Shown in pieces: positions 25,080-38,600 of a stretch of 64,000 bases of DNA. The stretch is from Glandiceps talaboti. Lineage: Eukaryota > Hemichordata > Enteropneusta > Spengelidae. Below the pieces are notes generated by a model. The model was given only the letters and a program-made list of their open reading frames with translations. It was not told where the DNA came from and searched no databases. Where the stretch lies: NCBI RefSeq assembly GCF_964340395.1, contig NC_135549.1, forward strand, positions 31,698,332 through 31,762,331, given 5' to 3'. Every line of letters starts with the position of its first letter. The first letter of the stretch is position 1. The position numbers were made by a program, and so were the translations under genes.

Positions 25080-26420
25080 CTAAAAACAATAACTTTGCTT
25101 TTTATTCAAATTGATACGTAATTGCCACCTTCTACAATAGTCAGAAAGTCTGTTCAGTAATCTTTGAAGTCCAATTTTAGAATTACTAAAAGGAACAAGG
25201 TCGTCTGCAAATAAAAGGTAATACAGCCGTAGGAGACCCATGTGGACGCCAGAGTAAAAATCAGTGTCTAAGAACTCTTCTAAGTCGTTGATATAAAAAC
25301 TAAATAAAAGAGGTGAAATAACTGAACCCTGCTGTAAACCAGTGTTACAGGAAAAAAACTGTGTTAAACCACCGGGTGTCATTACGCATGCTTTTACCGA
25401 TTTATACATATCAAATAATACATTGAAGACTTTGCCTCTGATTCCACTCTTAGCTAACTTATAAAATAAAGAATAATGATCAACTCTATCAAAAGCTTTT
25501 TCGAAATCGATAAAAGCACAGTAGAGACGACCCCTGTGAAAAGATAAATACTTATTAACAATTGCTGCTAAAACAAAAATATTATCTATTGTGTGGTATT
25601 TCTTTTTGAAACCTGCTTGTGCCTCGGCAATTTTACAATACTCGTCAAACCAACTTTGTAAGCGACTACAAAGAATAGATACAAAAAATTTACCCATGAC
25701 AGACAACAAAGTAATACCTCTGTAGTTTTGTGGGTCATCTTTCGACCCTTTCTTATGTAATGGAGTTATCATACCAGTTGCCCATATATTATGGAATTTA
25801 CCCTTATCAAGAAATGCATTAAATAGGGAACAAATCATTTCGAGAAGAACTGTTGGTGCATTTTTGAATATTTCGATAGGTACTCCATCAATTCCAGGGG
25901 CTTTACCCTTTTTCATTTTCATAATACACTCAACAATCTCGGGGATTAAAATACGAGCATTCAAAATATCAAAATTGCGATCCTCAAATTCATGTGTGTC
26001 ATCAACATCGAGATTATCAACATAGTCTTTGATTAAAGATTGAAATTCAGCATCAACATTTATGTCCGCAGCGGGGTTAAAAACACCTTTAAAGTAATTG
26101 TACCATTCGTCATTTGATATATTTGGTGATGGTGATGAACGACCTAAATTTAATGACCTCCAACAAGATTTAGAGTCATTACAATCAGCCAGTAATAACT
26201 GGTTACACAGTTTTTGTTTGTACGTTTTCTTTTTATCCTTTATCAGCTGTTTATGAATTCTTGTCGAATTAAGGTAGTGTGCTAAGTTTGTATTGTTTCT
26301 ATTTCTGCGAAATTTTGAAAGAATTCGATGCATTTCTTTTTTACTTCGATGACATTCTGTATCAAACCATGAATTACGATTAAAACAACGTCTACCTGAT
26401 ACTTGTTGCGTTTTTAACAT
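25080..26420 (-). pseudogene. Reverse transcriptase frame of the decayed APE-type LINE
   Basis: 446 codons are open, covering the linker and all core RT blocks up to the thumb. The next frame (24949 downwards) continues the protein after a frameshift. FADD keeps both catalytic aspartates, so the core was probably active before the flanking frames broke. Confidence 0.75.
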
Positions 26421-27422
26421 CGATGAGGCACAGTTTGCTGACAGCAGAATTTAAATTCAGTGCGTCAATGTGTGTGTAAAATTCTTCAATATTGACCTGT
26501 GTATGTTCTGTGTCCCATTTTGAAATGAATTCATCAAAAAACATCTGATTCCATATATATCTTTGTGATTGGTCCGTGTCCATCTGTGTATAAGGTTGAC
26601 TTTCACGGACAGTAGATACATGCTTTAATTCAAAACACAGTGGCAGATGGTCCGATTCTGTACGTTGCCCATCAATAGTGACGTCATAGAAACGATCAAA
26701 AGTACTACTCCGACAAAGAATGTAGTCTATAACACTACAGCCTTGCATTGACAAGAATGTGAAATCTCCACTGTTGTGGTGTTTAAACAACCTTCCATTA
26801 ACTATGCATAGCCCAGATGTTCAACATAAATTTAGGAGACTACGGCCATATGCATTTACTTCTAAGTCGTTTGACACTCTATTGGACAATGCAATATCAT
26901 GATCAGTTATGTAATCTTTATCATCAATTGGCAAAAAACTGATATCATCACCACTGATGAAGTCTGGTTCATTTCCCACTCTTCCGTTAAAATCGCCAGT
27001 TATTATTACCTCGCAACCAGGGTAACGATTACTGTACTCGCAATCTTTTCATCCTCTAGAATGTCAAATATATTTTCTTCAACATACGGTGAATTCTGCG
27101 GTGGTCTATATACTACTGCAAATACAATTGGTTTTGCTCTCACATGATCACAAGAAGGCAACAAAATCCACAAAATGTTATCAGATTGGCTTGGCAATTT
27201 GGAAATTGTCAAATTCGGGTTTGCTTTCCAAAATACCGAAATCCCACCCGGAAAACGACCAAACGCTGACTGTCTCTGTTTGGTAACATGGATGCTATTA
27301 AACCCTTGGATAACGGGACCTGCACTTGAGGATAACCACGTTTCCACATCAAAGCTTGAAAGATAGTTTACGAAATCACTGTCTTCACACTTGTCCGTAA
27401 AACCATGGATATTCCAAAACAT
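26392..27422 (-). pseudogene. APE-type endonuclease remnants of the same LINE
   Basis: Two frames (27422-27006 and 26790-26392) hold the two halves of an exonuclease-endonuclease-phosphatase fold. The first half includes FGRFPGGISVFWK and VFAVVYRPPQNS. The second has the SDHLP histidine motif. About 200 bp between them is out of frame. Confidence 0.7.
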
Positions 27423-27707
27423 ACATTTAATATTGTTCTCTGAGACTCTGTGTTCATTGTCAAGTTCTTCAGTTTCCGCAATAGTACTATTAACATGGCC
27501 TCGGCCACGTCCCTATTCACCATGACGTACCGCGGGGATAATTCGGTTGAAAGTAATGTCATATTTGTAGAACTTATCGTCAACTTTCAATTTGTCATAT
27601 ACCATAAAAGCTGTTTTACCGTCATTTCTGGCTACTTCCAAGAATGGTCCTAGTTTTCTCCGACTTTCTCTTACCAACTGAGAGAAGTCAATACAGTTGA
27701 AGATGGT

Positions 27708-28918
27708 TCATTTTAATTATGATGTATCCAAGTTTCCTATCAACAAGTCAAAACTCCGCGATTTAATAAATACGAAATAGTACAGTGAAGTATATTACGA
27801 AACATGATTTAATAAATACGGTGCGGTGTTAGAGGTGTTTACTTATTCAATGCATATTCTAGTCATCACTAATCAGTGTGGTTATGTAGCGCCCACAACG
27901 GCCATATCAGCATTATTCATGGGTCTATCATTTGCGCGAAACGTTGTCATGGACCTAGTACCTATGCTTCAGTGAAAACCATCAATGGAAATGAGTCTAC
28001 AGATGTTTTTTGAATATGGCCTGCACATTCTACATCTAAAATGTGTCTCAGAGTATTAAAGCCGTATTAAACCCTCCCCACTCCCCCCACTCCTCTTTCC
28101 AGGTCTGTTGTCAATTTAATATGTAGGTTCTTTTTCTCAGTTGTTATGAGTGTGCTCTCACATCGTCTCATAAGTGAAACACCATGGCAACCACTTTTGA
28201 GCTGTATGATGTAATATGACGCCGGTAATGTCGATTCAAAAAGTCTGTGATTATTATATTGTTGTCTGTTACTTTACTGCTAAATGTCGAAATTTAATAA
28301 TGTCAGTTATTTAGAAAGCTCAGTGTCAATAAAAATTATACTACCGTAACGTAACTAAACTAATAATCAACTAAGTTACTACATGTGTATATGACCGAAT
28401 CCAACACTATTTTTATGTTCATACTATAATTCACAGTTTTAAGCTCTATTCCAACAAGTGGCCAATATATAATGTGCTGTATACATGTCGTTATTTTACG
28501 TACCTCCACCTCGTTTAAAGAGTAGTCACTCGTAACCTAGGTGATTCTACTCATTTTGGGACTGTGCATACCCAGATATCGAGACTATCATTGTCCTCAA
28601 TTCACACATCATAACACAATTAGAGCAGTGTCAAGATTTAGATGATATGAGGCCATACTTTTATAACTTAGGCTTCTAACAAATTGTAATCTTAGTCATT
28701 ACACTGATTACACTTCACAACAGGAATTAACACCATGTTACTAATTGTTACATATTACTAATCATAACAGAAGTCGACATCAAACTAAAATAAACGACAA
28801 CTCCATGAACTAAATATATGTCTTAGCATGTCGTAAAATTATCCAAATACTTTATGACTGTTGTACTTTGATATCAACAACACAAAAATGGCCATGTATT
28901 CGCCAGATAAATCCTCAT
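27708..28918. other. Intergenic DNA 5' of aminopeptidase copy 1
   Basis: No coding exon seen. From about 28490 to 28730 the sequence is clearly similar to 48840-49090 (shared blocks TACGTACCT, CGAGACTATCATT and CATCA-AACACAATTA), so the tandem duplication that made the two aminopeptidase genes included at least about 0.5 kb of upstream DNA. Confidence 0.6.
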
Positions 28919-29016
28919 CACGTGATCTCATTAGGAACTATCTTATCGGAATACAATTCAATTAGTTGAAGTTTTTATGACGTCGACTAACTTGGTGAAT
29001 GCATCGATCCACCGCA
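28919..29016 (+). promoter_or_regulatory. Proximal promoter and 5' UTR of aminopeptidase copy 1
   Basis: ATCACGTGAT, containing CACGTG at 28919-28924, lies 98 bp before the start codon and is shared with copy 2. It is followed by a GATA-type site (CTATCTTATC). The context of the chosen ATG (GCAATGG) has G at -3 and +4. Function is inferred from conservation between the two copies. Confidence 0.4.
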
Positions 29017-29693
29017 ATGGCGTCTAATCGTGATACTTACAGAAATGGAGAGCATTGGAGTGAAGAAGCACTGTATAAGAAGGATGCTAAAGGATGCTTC
29101 GTATCCAGGACAACGGGTGTGTTGCTGACGGTCGTGGCCATCATTATAGTGGTGTTCGTCGCTTTAGTATTTTACTTTGCTCCGGCGACAGAAGAATGCG
29201 ACCCGCCATTGGAAATCGTAGAGCCTCTTCCCCCACCTATGCCGTCCGATGAACCACCGACAGAGGATCCAAGGGGACCGTATAACGGGAGACTTCCTGA
29301 GACTCTGAAACCTGAACACTACGATATTTGGCTCAAAGTATACATGGATGATGTTGATGGTGATAAAAAGTTCACTTACGATGGCGAAGTTAACATTATA
29401 TTAAAGTGTTATGAATCCACTGACATTATAACGTTACATTTTCTTGACCTTGACATTGACTATGATTCCATACAAGTTTCTTTACTTGATCTTACTGGGG
29501 AGAGTGTTCAAAGCACTATAGGTATAAAAGACTGGTATACTGAGGAAGTGTACGACTTCTTGGTTTTAGTACTTGAAGAAAGTTTGCAGGAAGGGGACTT
29601 GTACTCGGTGAGGATGAGTTACAATGCTGAACTCAAATACATACCGTTTTTTGGCTTTTATCGGAGCAGTTACCAAATCGGCACCGAAACAAG
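29017..29693 (+). CDS. Aminopeptidase copy 1, exon 1
   Basis: Residues 1-226: tail, membrane anchor, stalk and the first part of the N-terminal domain. It ends inside an Arg codon (AG/G), phase 2, at donor GTAATG. Confidence 0.92.
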
Positions 29694-32600
29694 GTAATGT
29701 TTTACAACACTCTTCACTAACCTATTACAAGTAAGTGAAATATCAGACATATTTCCCCGATAATAGTGGGGGTCTATGCATTTTAAGGGATCTAACTATT
29801 CTGTCATATTTGTACATAAAGTAATATTGTTACTTTCTGACCTCCTTGCCTAGCTGGTAGATCATGTAACTATAGAACCACTCTCATATCTCCACTTGTT
29901 CATGGAATCACTTGGACTTTAGTGAATTAACTCAGACTATATACAATGTTATGGTTAACTTGGAACCATTTTAGAAGTAGCCAGGGAGCAGATGGACGCT
30001 AATTGCTTTGCCTTCAGCTCGCTCCTCTTCTCTAAAGCGAATCCATACTTTATTGCAATTTTAAATTCTTATAAACATAAATTATACAATAGTCAAATAA
30101 TTGGATGATAAAATCACCAACATCATAGATGAATAAAACCGAAGAGTGTCGTTGCCTTCATTTAATGCAAATAATATTGACAAATCTGAAAAAATCGCTA
30201 AACAATTTGATGAGGCCATTGCTCTTCCATGGGTCCACAGTCATGTTGTCATCTCCGAATACAATTCGTGAAATGCAGTGTTCTTAGTACACCAAAACTT
30301 TATGAATATCAGAACGTTGTATTCTGTCACTCATGGCAATAAAAAAATATTATCGGGTGAATTTGGAATGGCAGGCAAGGATGGTAGTAGTTTGAACCAA
30401 CCGAACGATTAAATGAGAAGTAGCCCAGAGACTTGCATTGGTTATGTGGCTTGGAATTGTTGTTCTGTCAAGCCAGTATGTCGAGTCAGATAGCCAAGGC
30501 TGTTGGCTAACTTAAAACAAATTGTCAGCACAGTGTTCTATATATATCTATATACATTCACAATGTTGGCACTGCGTTGTATCAGTCTATCCAGCATGGT
30601 TGACTTGTGCGGTGTTATTAGTCTCGTGTGCACGGAGACGTTATTATACGAAGACGACCAGTACGTTGGGTTAGTAGTCCGAGAGTTGAATCAACTCGAA
30701 GGGGAACAGGACCACGACAGAGACAATGGAGTATCCGTTGTTTTTCAACCACAATATGTCTTTGAATGAGAGAAATTCATATTTTACGATCGAAAGAAGA
30801 AGTTTCCTTGGATTGCACTTCACGCAGAGTTTATGATTTGCCCTCCAGCTCTACTACGAAATGTTCACATTACGTGTCTAAACTTGGTTTGTTGTGATGG
30901 GAGCCTCCAGCCTTTACAAGGGGAGGACCGAGATAATGGGTGGTGGGGGTCACCTTTTCCTCATCGGCCTCTCGGGGGAGGACCATATTGTAGGAAATGA
31001 ATTGGGAGAAGGGTTACGTTTTACTTTGACTCATTGTATTGCCTAATATTGCATTATTATGTTTTTGTCATCCCATCGCTGCCACTGGTTCCAAATCCCA
31101 TTGCGGCTAGGTTATGGTCAGGTACCCATGGTATCAGCCTTTATCAATCAAATTGCTGCTGACAACCAATGTAATGAATTAATTGTTAGTCGTGGTGTGA
31201 GGAGAGAAGTGGGTCTCACAGGTGTAAAATGGGAAAAGTTTGGTAAGATACTACGGATAATGTTGTGGAGATCATGACCTCTGTCCCCATAATGTTGGGA
31301 GTATGTCAATCAATCTAATCGTCTTGAACTCAGCCAACGAGATCCAAACACATGTATTTATTAATGCAATACCTTCACACACATGCACATGACGGTGGGA
31401 AATAGCCGATGTCTTTAGAACTTTCAACACTGGTGGTAGCGGTGGGATTAAATCCTACCCATGGGACTCATGTCCTTTTACATTTCTGACAGTATTTTAA
31501 CCCACATTTTAAACTACTTTAACAGGGGAGGGTCATGTTTTAGAAAAAAAGAGTTGAGGGAGGCCCGGCCGCCACTTTTTAGCACGATGGAATCGGGGAG
31601 GGTCACATTTTACGCAATAGCGCGAGCCCGATTTCCCCTGCCCCTTGTAATTACTGAATGCGCCCTAATCACGTAAGTTTAATTTTACCAAGTAACAAGC
31701 TGTCGGTGTAGAGGTTATCACCATTGGGTGACAGTAGTACCAATTTACCAGATCATAAATTGGATTTTTATCGGACTCTACTTATCTAGTACAAACCTAG
31801 CATGCTCCTGTTGGTTAGAGATGCCTATCTATCATCATGGCAAAGGTTGAACCAGCGCCACTCGTTGCGGTATATAGTGGAATTCTCCAAATCAGATCGG
31901 ATATGAAATGGAGATATACAGTTTAGTAATTAGGAATGATAAAGAACAGCGATGTCGTTTGGAAAACGGAAAATAAAACATTGAATCGAATAGAGAATTA
32001 CTCGGGTTTGAGTTGTAAATATATCCAGACGCACGACCGTGATAAATGTTAGTCCTTTTCTATATCATCATCTCTTAATTTTTATCGGTAACAAATTACG
32101 TCCGTGCAGACATACAGCATTAGGTCCACGAAGACTGTAAGTCGACCATGTGGAGTGATGCCCAAATAGTTTTATTTTACACTCGTCAAATATACACATT
32201 TTATTGTGTAGGTGGATTGCTGGAGCAGTATTTGAACCTAATGGTGCCAGGATGACCTTCCCTTGTCTTGACGAACCAAACCTCAAGGCCACCTTTGACA
32301 TCATCATGGTACATAGACCAAACAGACGAGCTCTTGCTAATATGAATGAAATCGCCTTTGAGAGTGACGGAGAATGGAATACTACATACTTTAATACAAG
32401 TGTAATCATGTCCACCTATCTCATTTCATTTTCGTTAACCGACTTCCCAAGTCTTGAGATGACCACACCAAATAATATACTGGTAAGGCATTTATCTCAT
32501 TATAATATTTTGCATCAAACAAACCTGTTATCCAATCAAATAATACAATACCAATGAATGATACAAACCTGTTGTCCAATCAATTACGCCAATACTGACT

Positions 32601-35600
32601 AATCATACACGTTTTCCAATCAAATAATCCAGTGTAACAGTGATTTAGACTTAGTCTTTTAAACAGTTCGACTGTCAATAACACATCGATCATGGGTTGA
32701 TAACAGATATCAATTATGGGTTGATAACAGATATCAATCATGGGTTGATAACAGATATCAATTATGGGTTGATAACAGATATCGATCATGGGTTGATAAC
32801 AGATATCAATCATGGGTTGATAACAGATATCAATCATGGGTTGATAACAGATATCAATTATGGGTTGATAACAGATATCAATTATGGGTTGATAACAGAT
32901 ATCAATTATGGGTTGATAACAGATATCAATCATGGGTTGATAACAGATATCAATCATGGGTTGATAACAGATATCAATTATGGGTTGATAACAGATATCG
33001 ATCATGGGTTGATAACAGATATCAATTATGGGTTGATAACAGATATCAATCATGGGTTGATAACAGATATCAATCATGGGTTGATAACAGATATCAATTA
33101 TGGGTTGATAACAGACATCGATCATGGGTTGATAACAGATATCGATCATGGGTTGATAACAGATATCAATTATGGGTTGATAACAGATATCGATTATGGG
33201 TTGATAACAGATATCAATTATGGGTTGATAACAGACATCGATTATGGGTTGATAACAGATATCAATCATGGGTTGATAACAGATATCAATCATGGGTTGA
33301 TAACAGATATCGATTATGGGTTGATAACAGATATCGATTATGGGTTGATAACAGATATCAATTATGGGTTGATAGCAGATATCAATTATGGGTTGATAAC
33401 AGATATCAATCATGGGTTGATAACAGATATCGATTATGGGTTGATAACAGATATCAATTATGGGTTGATAACAGATATCAATTATGGGTTGATAACAGAT
33501 ATCAATCATGGGTTGATAACAGATATCGATCATGGGTTGATAACAGATATCAATTATGGGTTGATAACAGATATCAATCATGGGTTGATAACAGATATCA
33601 ATTATGGGTTGATAACAGATATCAATTATGGGTTGATAACAGATATCAATTATGGGTTGATAACAGATATCAATTATGGGTTGATAACAGATATCAATCA
33701 TGGGTTGATAACAGATATCAATCATGGGTTGATAACAGATATCGATTATGGGTTGATAACAGATATCAATTATGGGTTGATTACAGATATCGATCATGGG
33801 TTGATAACAGATATCAATTATGGGTTGATAACAGATATCGATCATGGGTTGATTACAGATATCAATCATGGGTTGATAACAGATATCAATTATGGGTTGA
33901 TAACAGATATCAATTATGGGTTGATAACAGATATCAATCATGGGTTGATAACAGATATCAATCGTGGGTTGATAACAGATATCAATCATGGGTTGATAAC
34001 AGATATCGATCATGGGTTGATAACAGATATCAATTATGGGTTGATAACAGATATCAATTATGGGTTGATAACAGATATCAATTATGGGTTGATAACAGAT
34101 ATCGATTATGGGTTGATAACAGATATCAATTATGGGTTGATAACAGATATCGATTATGGGTTGATAACAGATATCGATTATGGGTTGATAACAGATATCG
34201 ATTATGGGTTGATAACAGATATCAATCATGGGTTGATAACAGATATCAATCATGGGTTGATAACAGATATCGATCATGGGTTGATAACAGATATCGATTA
34301 TGGGTTGATAACAGATATCGATTATGGGTTGATAACAGATATCAATTATGGGTTGATAACAGATATCAATTATGGGTTGATAACAGATATCAATCATGGG
34401 TTGATAACAGATATCAATTATGGGTTGATAACAGATATCAATCATGGGTTGATAACAGATATCAATTATGGGTTGATAACAGATATCAATCATGGGTTGA
34501 TAACAGATATCAATTATGGGTTGATAACAGATATCAATCGTGGGTTGATAACAGATATCAATTATGGGTTGATAACAGATATCGATTATGGGTTGATAAC
34601 AGATATCAATCATGGGTTGATAACAGATATCAATTATGGGTTGATAACAGATATCAATCATGGGTTGATAACAGATATCGATTATGGGTTGATAACAGAT
34701 ATCAATCGTGGGTTGATAACAGATATCAATCATGGGTTGATAACAGATATCGATTATGGGTTGATAACAGATATCAATTATGGGTTGATAACAGATATCA
34801 ATCATGGGTTGATAACAGATATCGATTATGGGTTGATAACAGATATCAATCATGGGTTGATAACAGATATCGATTATGGGTTGATAACAGATATCGATCA
34901 TGGGTTGATAACAGATATCAATTATGGGTTGATAACAGATATCGATTATGGGTTGATAACAGATATCAATCATGGGTTGATAACAGATATCAATTATGGG
35001 TTGATAACAGATATCAATTATGGGTTGATAACAGATATCAATCATGGGTTGATAACAGATATCGATTATGGGTTGATAACAGATATCAATCATGGGTTGA
35101 TAACAGATATCAATTATGGGTTGATAACAGATATCAATTATGGGTTGATAACAGATATCAATTATGGGTTGATAACAGATATCAATTATGGGTTGATAAC
35201 AGATATCAATTATGGGTTGATAACAGATATCAATTATGGGTTGATAACAGATATCAATCATGGGTTGATAACAGATATCGATTATGGGTTGATAACAGAT
35301 ATCAATTATGGGTTGATAACAGATATCAATTATGGGTTGATAACAGATATCGATTATGGGTTGATAACAGATATCAATTATGGGTTGATAACAGATATCA
35401 ATTATGGGTTGATAACAGATATCGATCATGGGTTGATTACAGATATCAATCATGGGTTGATAACAGATATCAATTATGGGTTGATAACAGATATCAATTA
35501 TGGGTTGATAACAGATATCAATCATGGGTTGATAACAGATATCGATTATGGGTTGATAACAGATATCAATTATGGGTTGATAACAGATATCAATCATGGG

Positions 35601-38600
35601 TTGATAACAGATATCGATCATGGGTTGATAACAGATATCGATTATGGGTTGATAACAGATATCAATTATGGGTTGATAACAGATATCAATTATGGGTTGA
35701 TAACAGATATCGATCATGGGTTGATAACAGATATCGATCATGGGTTGATAACAGATATCGATCATGGGTTGATAACAGATATCAATTATGGGTTGATAAC
35801 AGATATCAATCATGGGTTGATAACAGATATCGATTATGGGTTGATAACAGATATCAATCATGGGTTGATAACAGATATCAATCATGGGTTGATAACAGAT
35901 ATCGATCATGGGTTGATAACAGATATCGATTATGGGTTGATAACAGATATCAATTATGGGTTGATAACAGATATCAATTATGGGTTGATAACAGATATCG
36001 ATCATGGGTTGATAACAGATATCAATCATGGGTTGATAACAGATATCAATTATGGGTTGATAACAGATATCGATCATGGGTTGATAACAGATATCAATTA
36101 TGGGTTGAAAACAGATATCAATTATGGGTTGATAACAGATATCGATTATGGGTTGATAACAGATATCAATTATGGGTTGATAACAGATATCAATCGTGGG
36201 TTGATAACAGATATCAATTATGGGTTGATAACAGATATCAATCATGGGTTGATAACAGATATCAATCGTGGGTTGATAACAGATATCAATCATGGGTTGA
36301 TAACAGATATCAATTATGGGTTGATAACAGATATCGATCATGGGTTGGTAACAGACATCGATCATGGGTTGATAACAGATATCAATTATGGGTTGATAAC
36401 AGATATCGATTATGGGTTGATAACAGATATCAATTATGGGTTGATAACAGATATCAATCGTGGGTTGATAACAGATATCAATTATGGGTTGATAACAGAT
36501 ATCAATCATGGGTTGATAACAGATATCAATTATGGGTTGATAACAGATATCAATCATGGGTTGATAACAGATATCAATTATGGGTTGATAACAGATATCA
36601 ATCATGGGTTGATAACAGATATCAATTATGGGTTGATAACAGATATCAATTATGGGTTGATAACAGATATCAATTATGGGTTGATAACAGATATCAATTA
36701 TGGGTTGATAACAGATATCGATTATGGGTTGATAACAGATATCAATTATGGGTTGATAACAGATATCAATCATGGGTTGATAACAGATATCAATCATGGG
36801 TTGATAACAGATATCGATTATGGGTTGATAACAGATATCAATTATGGGTTGATAACAGATATCAATTATGGGTTGATAACAGATATCAATCATGGGTTGA
36901 TAACAGATATCAATCATGGGTTGATAACAGATATCAATTATGGGTTGATAACAGATATCAATTATGGGTTGATAACAGATATCAATTATGGGTTGATAAC
37001 AGATATCAATTATGGGTTGATAACAGATATCAATTATGGGTTGATAACAGATATCAATCATGGGTTGATAACAGATATCAATTATGGGTTGATAACAGAT
37101 ATCAATTATGGGTTGATAACATATATCAATCATGGGTTGATAACAGATATCAATTATGGGTTGATAACAGATATCGATTATGGGTTGATAACAGATATCA
37201 ATTATGGGTTGATAACAGATATCAATCATGGGTTGATAACAGATATCGATCATGGGTTGATAACAGATATCAATCATGGGTTGATAACAGATATCAATCA
37301 TGGGTTGATAACAGATATCGATCATGGGTTGATAACAGATATCAATCATGGGTTGATAACAGATATCAATCATGGGTTGATAACAGATATCGATCATGGG
37401 TTGATAACAGATATCAATCATGGGTTGATAACAGATATCAATCATGGGTTGATAACAGATATCAATCGTGGGTTGATAACAGATATCAATCATGGGTTGA
37501 TAACAGATATCAATTATGGGTTGATAACAGATATCAATTATGGGTTGATAACAGATATCAATTATGGGTTGATAACAGATATCAATTATGGGTTGATAAC
37601 AGATATCAATTATGGGTTGATAGCAGATATCGATTATGGGTTGATAACAGATATCAATTATGGGTTGATAACAGATATCAATTATGGGTTGATAACAGAT
37701 ATCAATCATGGGTTGATAGCAGATATCAATCGTGGGTTGATAACAGATATCGATCATGGGTTGATAACAGATATCGATCATGGGTTGATAACAGATATCG
37801 ATTATGGGTTGATAACAGATATCAATCATGGGTTGATAGCAGATATCAATCATGGGTTGATAACAGATATCAATTATGGGTTGATAACAGATATCAATCA
37901 TGGGTTGATAACAGATATCAATCATGGGTTGATAACAGATATCAATCATGGGTTGATAGCAGATATCAATCATGGGTTGATAACAGATATCAATTATGGG
38001 TTGATAACAGATATCAATTATGGGTTGATAACAGATATCAATCATGGGTTGATAACAGATATCAATTATGGGTTGATAACAGATATCGATCATTCATAAT
38101 AAGCAGATGGTAGTTGTGTTTATAAAATTTTGATTATTTCATTTTTCTTTGTAATCATAAATTATCAATGTCATCGCCGTCACCGTTACCATGATGGTGG
38201 TTGTTATCAACGTCATTATCATCGTTGTTACCATGGTGAACGTCATCAAACTAGTTTCGTGTCTGGGCCCAGGAAGACTATCTGTATGCTGCCAATTATT
38301 CACTCTACATCGGAGTCGCTTTACTGACATACTTTGAAGACTACTACCAAGTACCATACTCCATTCCAAAAATGGGTGAGTACAACTATTGTGAGAAATC
38401 TTTGTTTTTAAACATATTTCTTAAAACGGGTGTCTCAACCGGAAGTTTACCTGAAGGTATACTTGATATAGGCTTATAGCTATAGCTATAGTCAAAGTCT
38501 TCAAAATTGTATTCAAAACCTTTTCCACCACATATAGCTGCCAAAGGTTGTCATTTGATATTTCTAACGAGCAGTATTAGGTGACACGTTTTAACAACCA

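Larger units (their letters stand above)
23870..27707 (-). mobile_element. Decayed APE-type non-LTR retrotransposon (nearly full length)
   Basis: The order on the minus strand is that of a two-ORF LINE. At 27707-27525 a remnant reads LVRESRRKLGPFLEVARNDG and VYDKLKVDDKFY, like the C-terminus of LINE ORF1. At 27422-26400 there is an apurinic-type endonuclease: MFWNIHGFTDK at its start and a final IDGQRTESDHLPL block. At 26420-25080 comes the reverse transcriptase: NYRGITLLSVMGKF, YCAFIDFEKAFDRVDH, GLQQGSVISPLLFS and LLFADDLV (FADD for YADD, about 25199-25213). C-terminal pieces lie at 24949-24743 and 24592-24236. Frames break at least four times. The 3' end is probably the AATAAAGC(AT)n at about 23870-23890. 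Its C-terminal block resembles that of the neighbouring nested LINE. Confidence 0.8.
29694..32211 (+). other. Intron 1 of copy 1, with insertions
   Basis: Both ends are similar to intron 1 of copy 2. About 750 bp from roughly 29840 to 30600 has no counterpart there and contains a dispersed repeat (29930-30112). A second dispersed repeat lies at 31380-31680. Open frames inside have no recognisable domain. Confidence 0.6.

Noticed and set aside
30503-31676. Open frames in intron 1 of copy 1
   Set aside because: No recognisable domain; they overlap dispersed repeats and sequence shared with the intron of copy 2.
32068-32415. Minus-strand open frame over exon 2 of copy 1 (and its twin at 53229-53465)
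   Set aside because: Antisense shadow of a conserved coding exon; conserved only because the exon is.
32580-38099. Two giant open frames (about 1800 codons each, one per strand) with 8-residue repeats
   Set aside because: They come from a 24-bp satellite whose period is divisible by 3. The array is in an intron of a well-supported gene, and both strands are open, as expected for a repeat and not for a gene.
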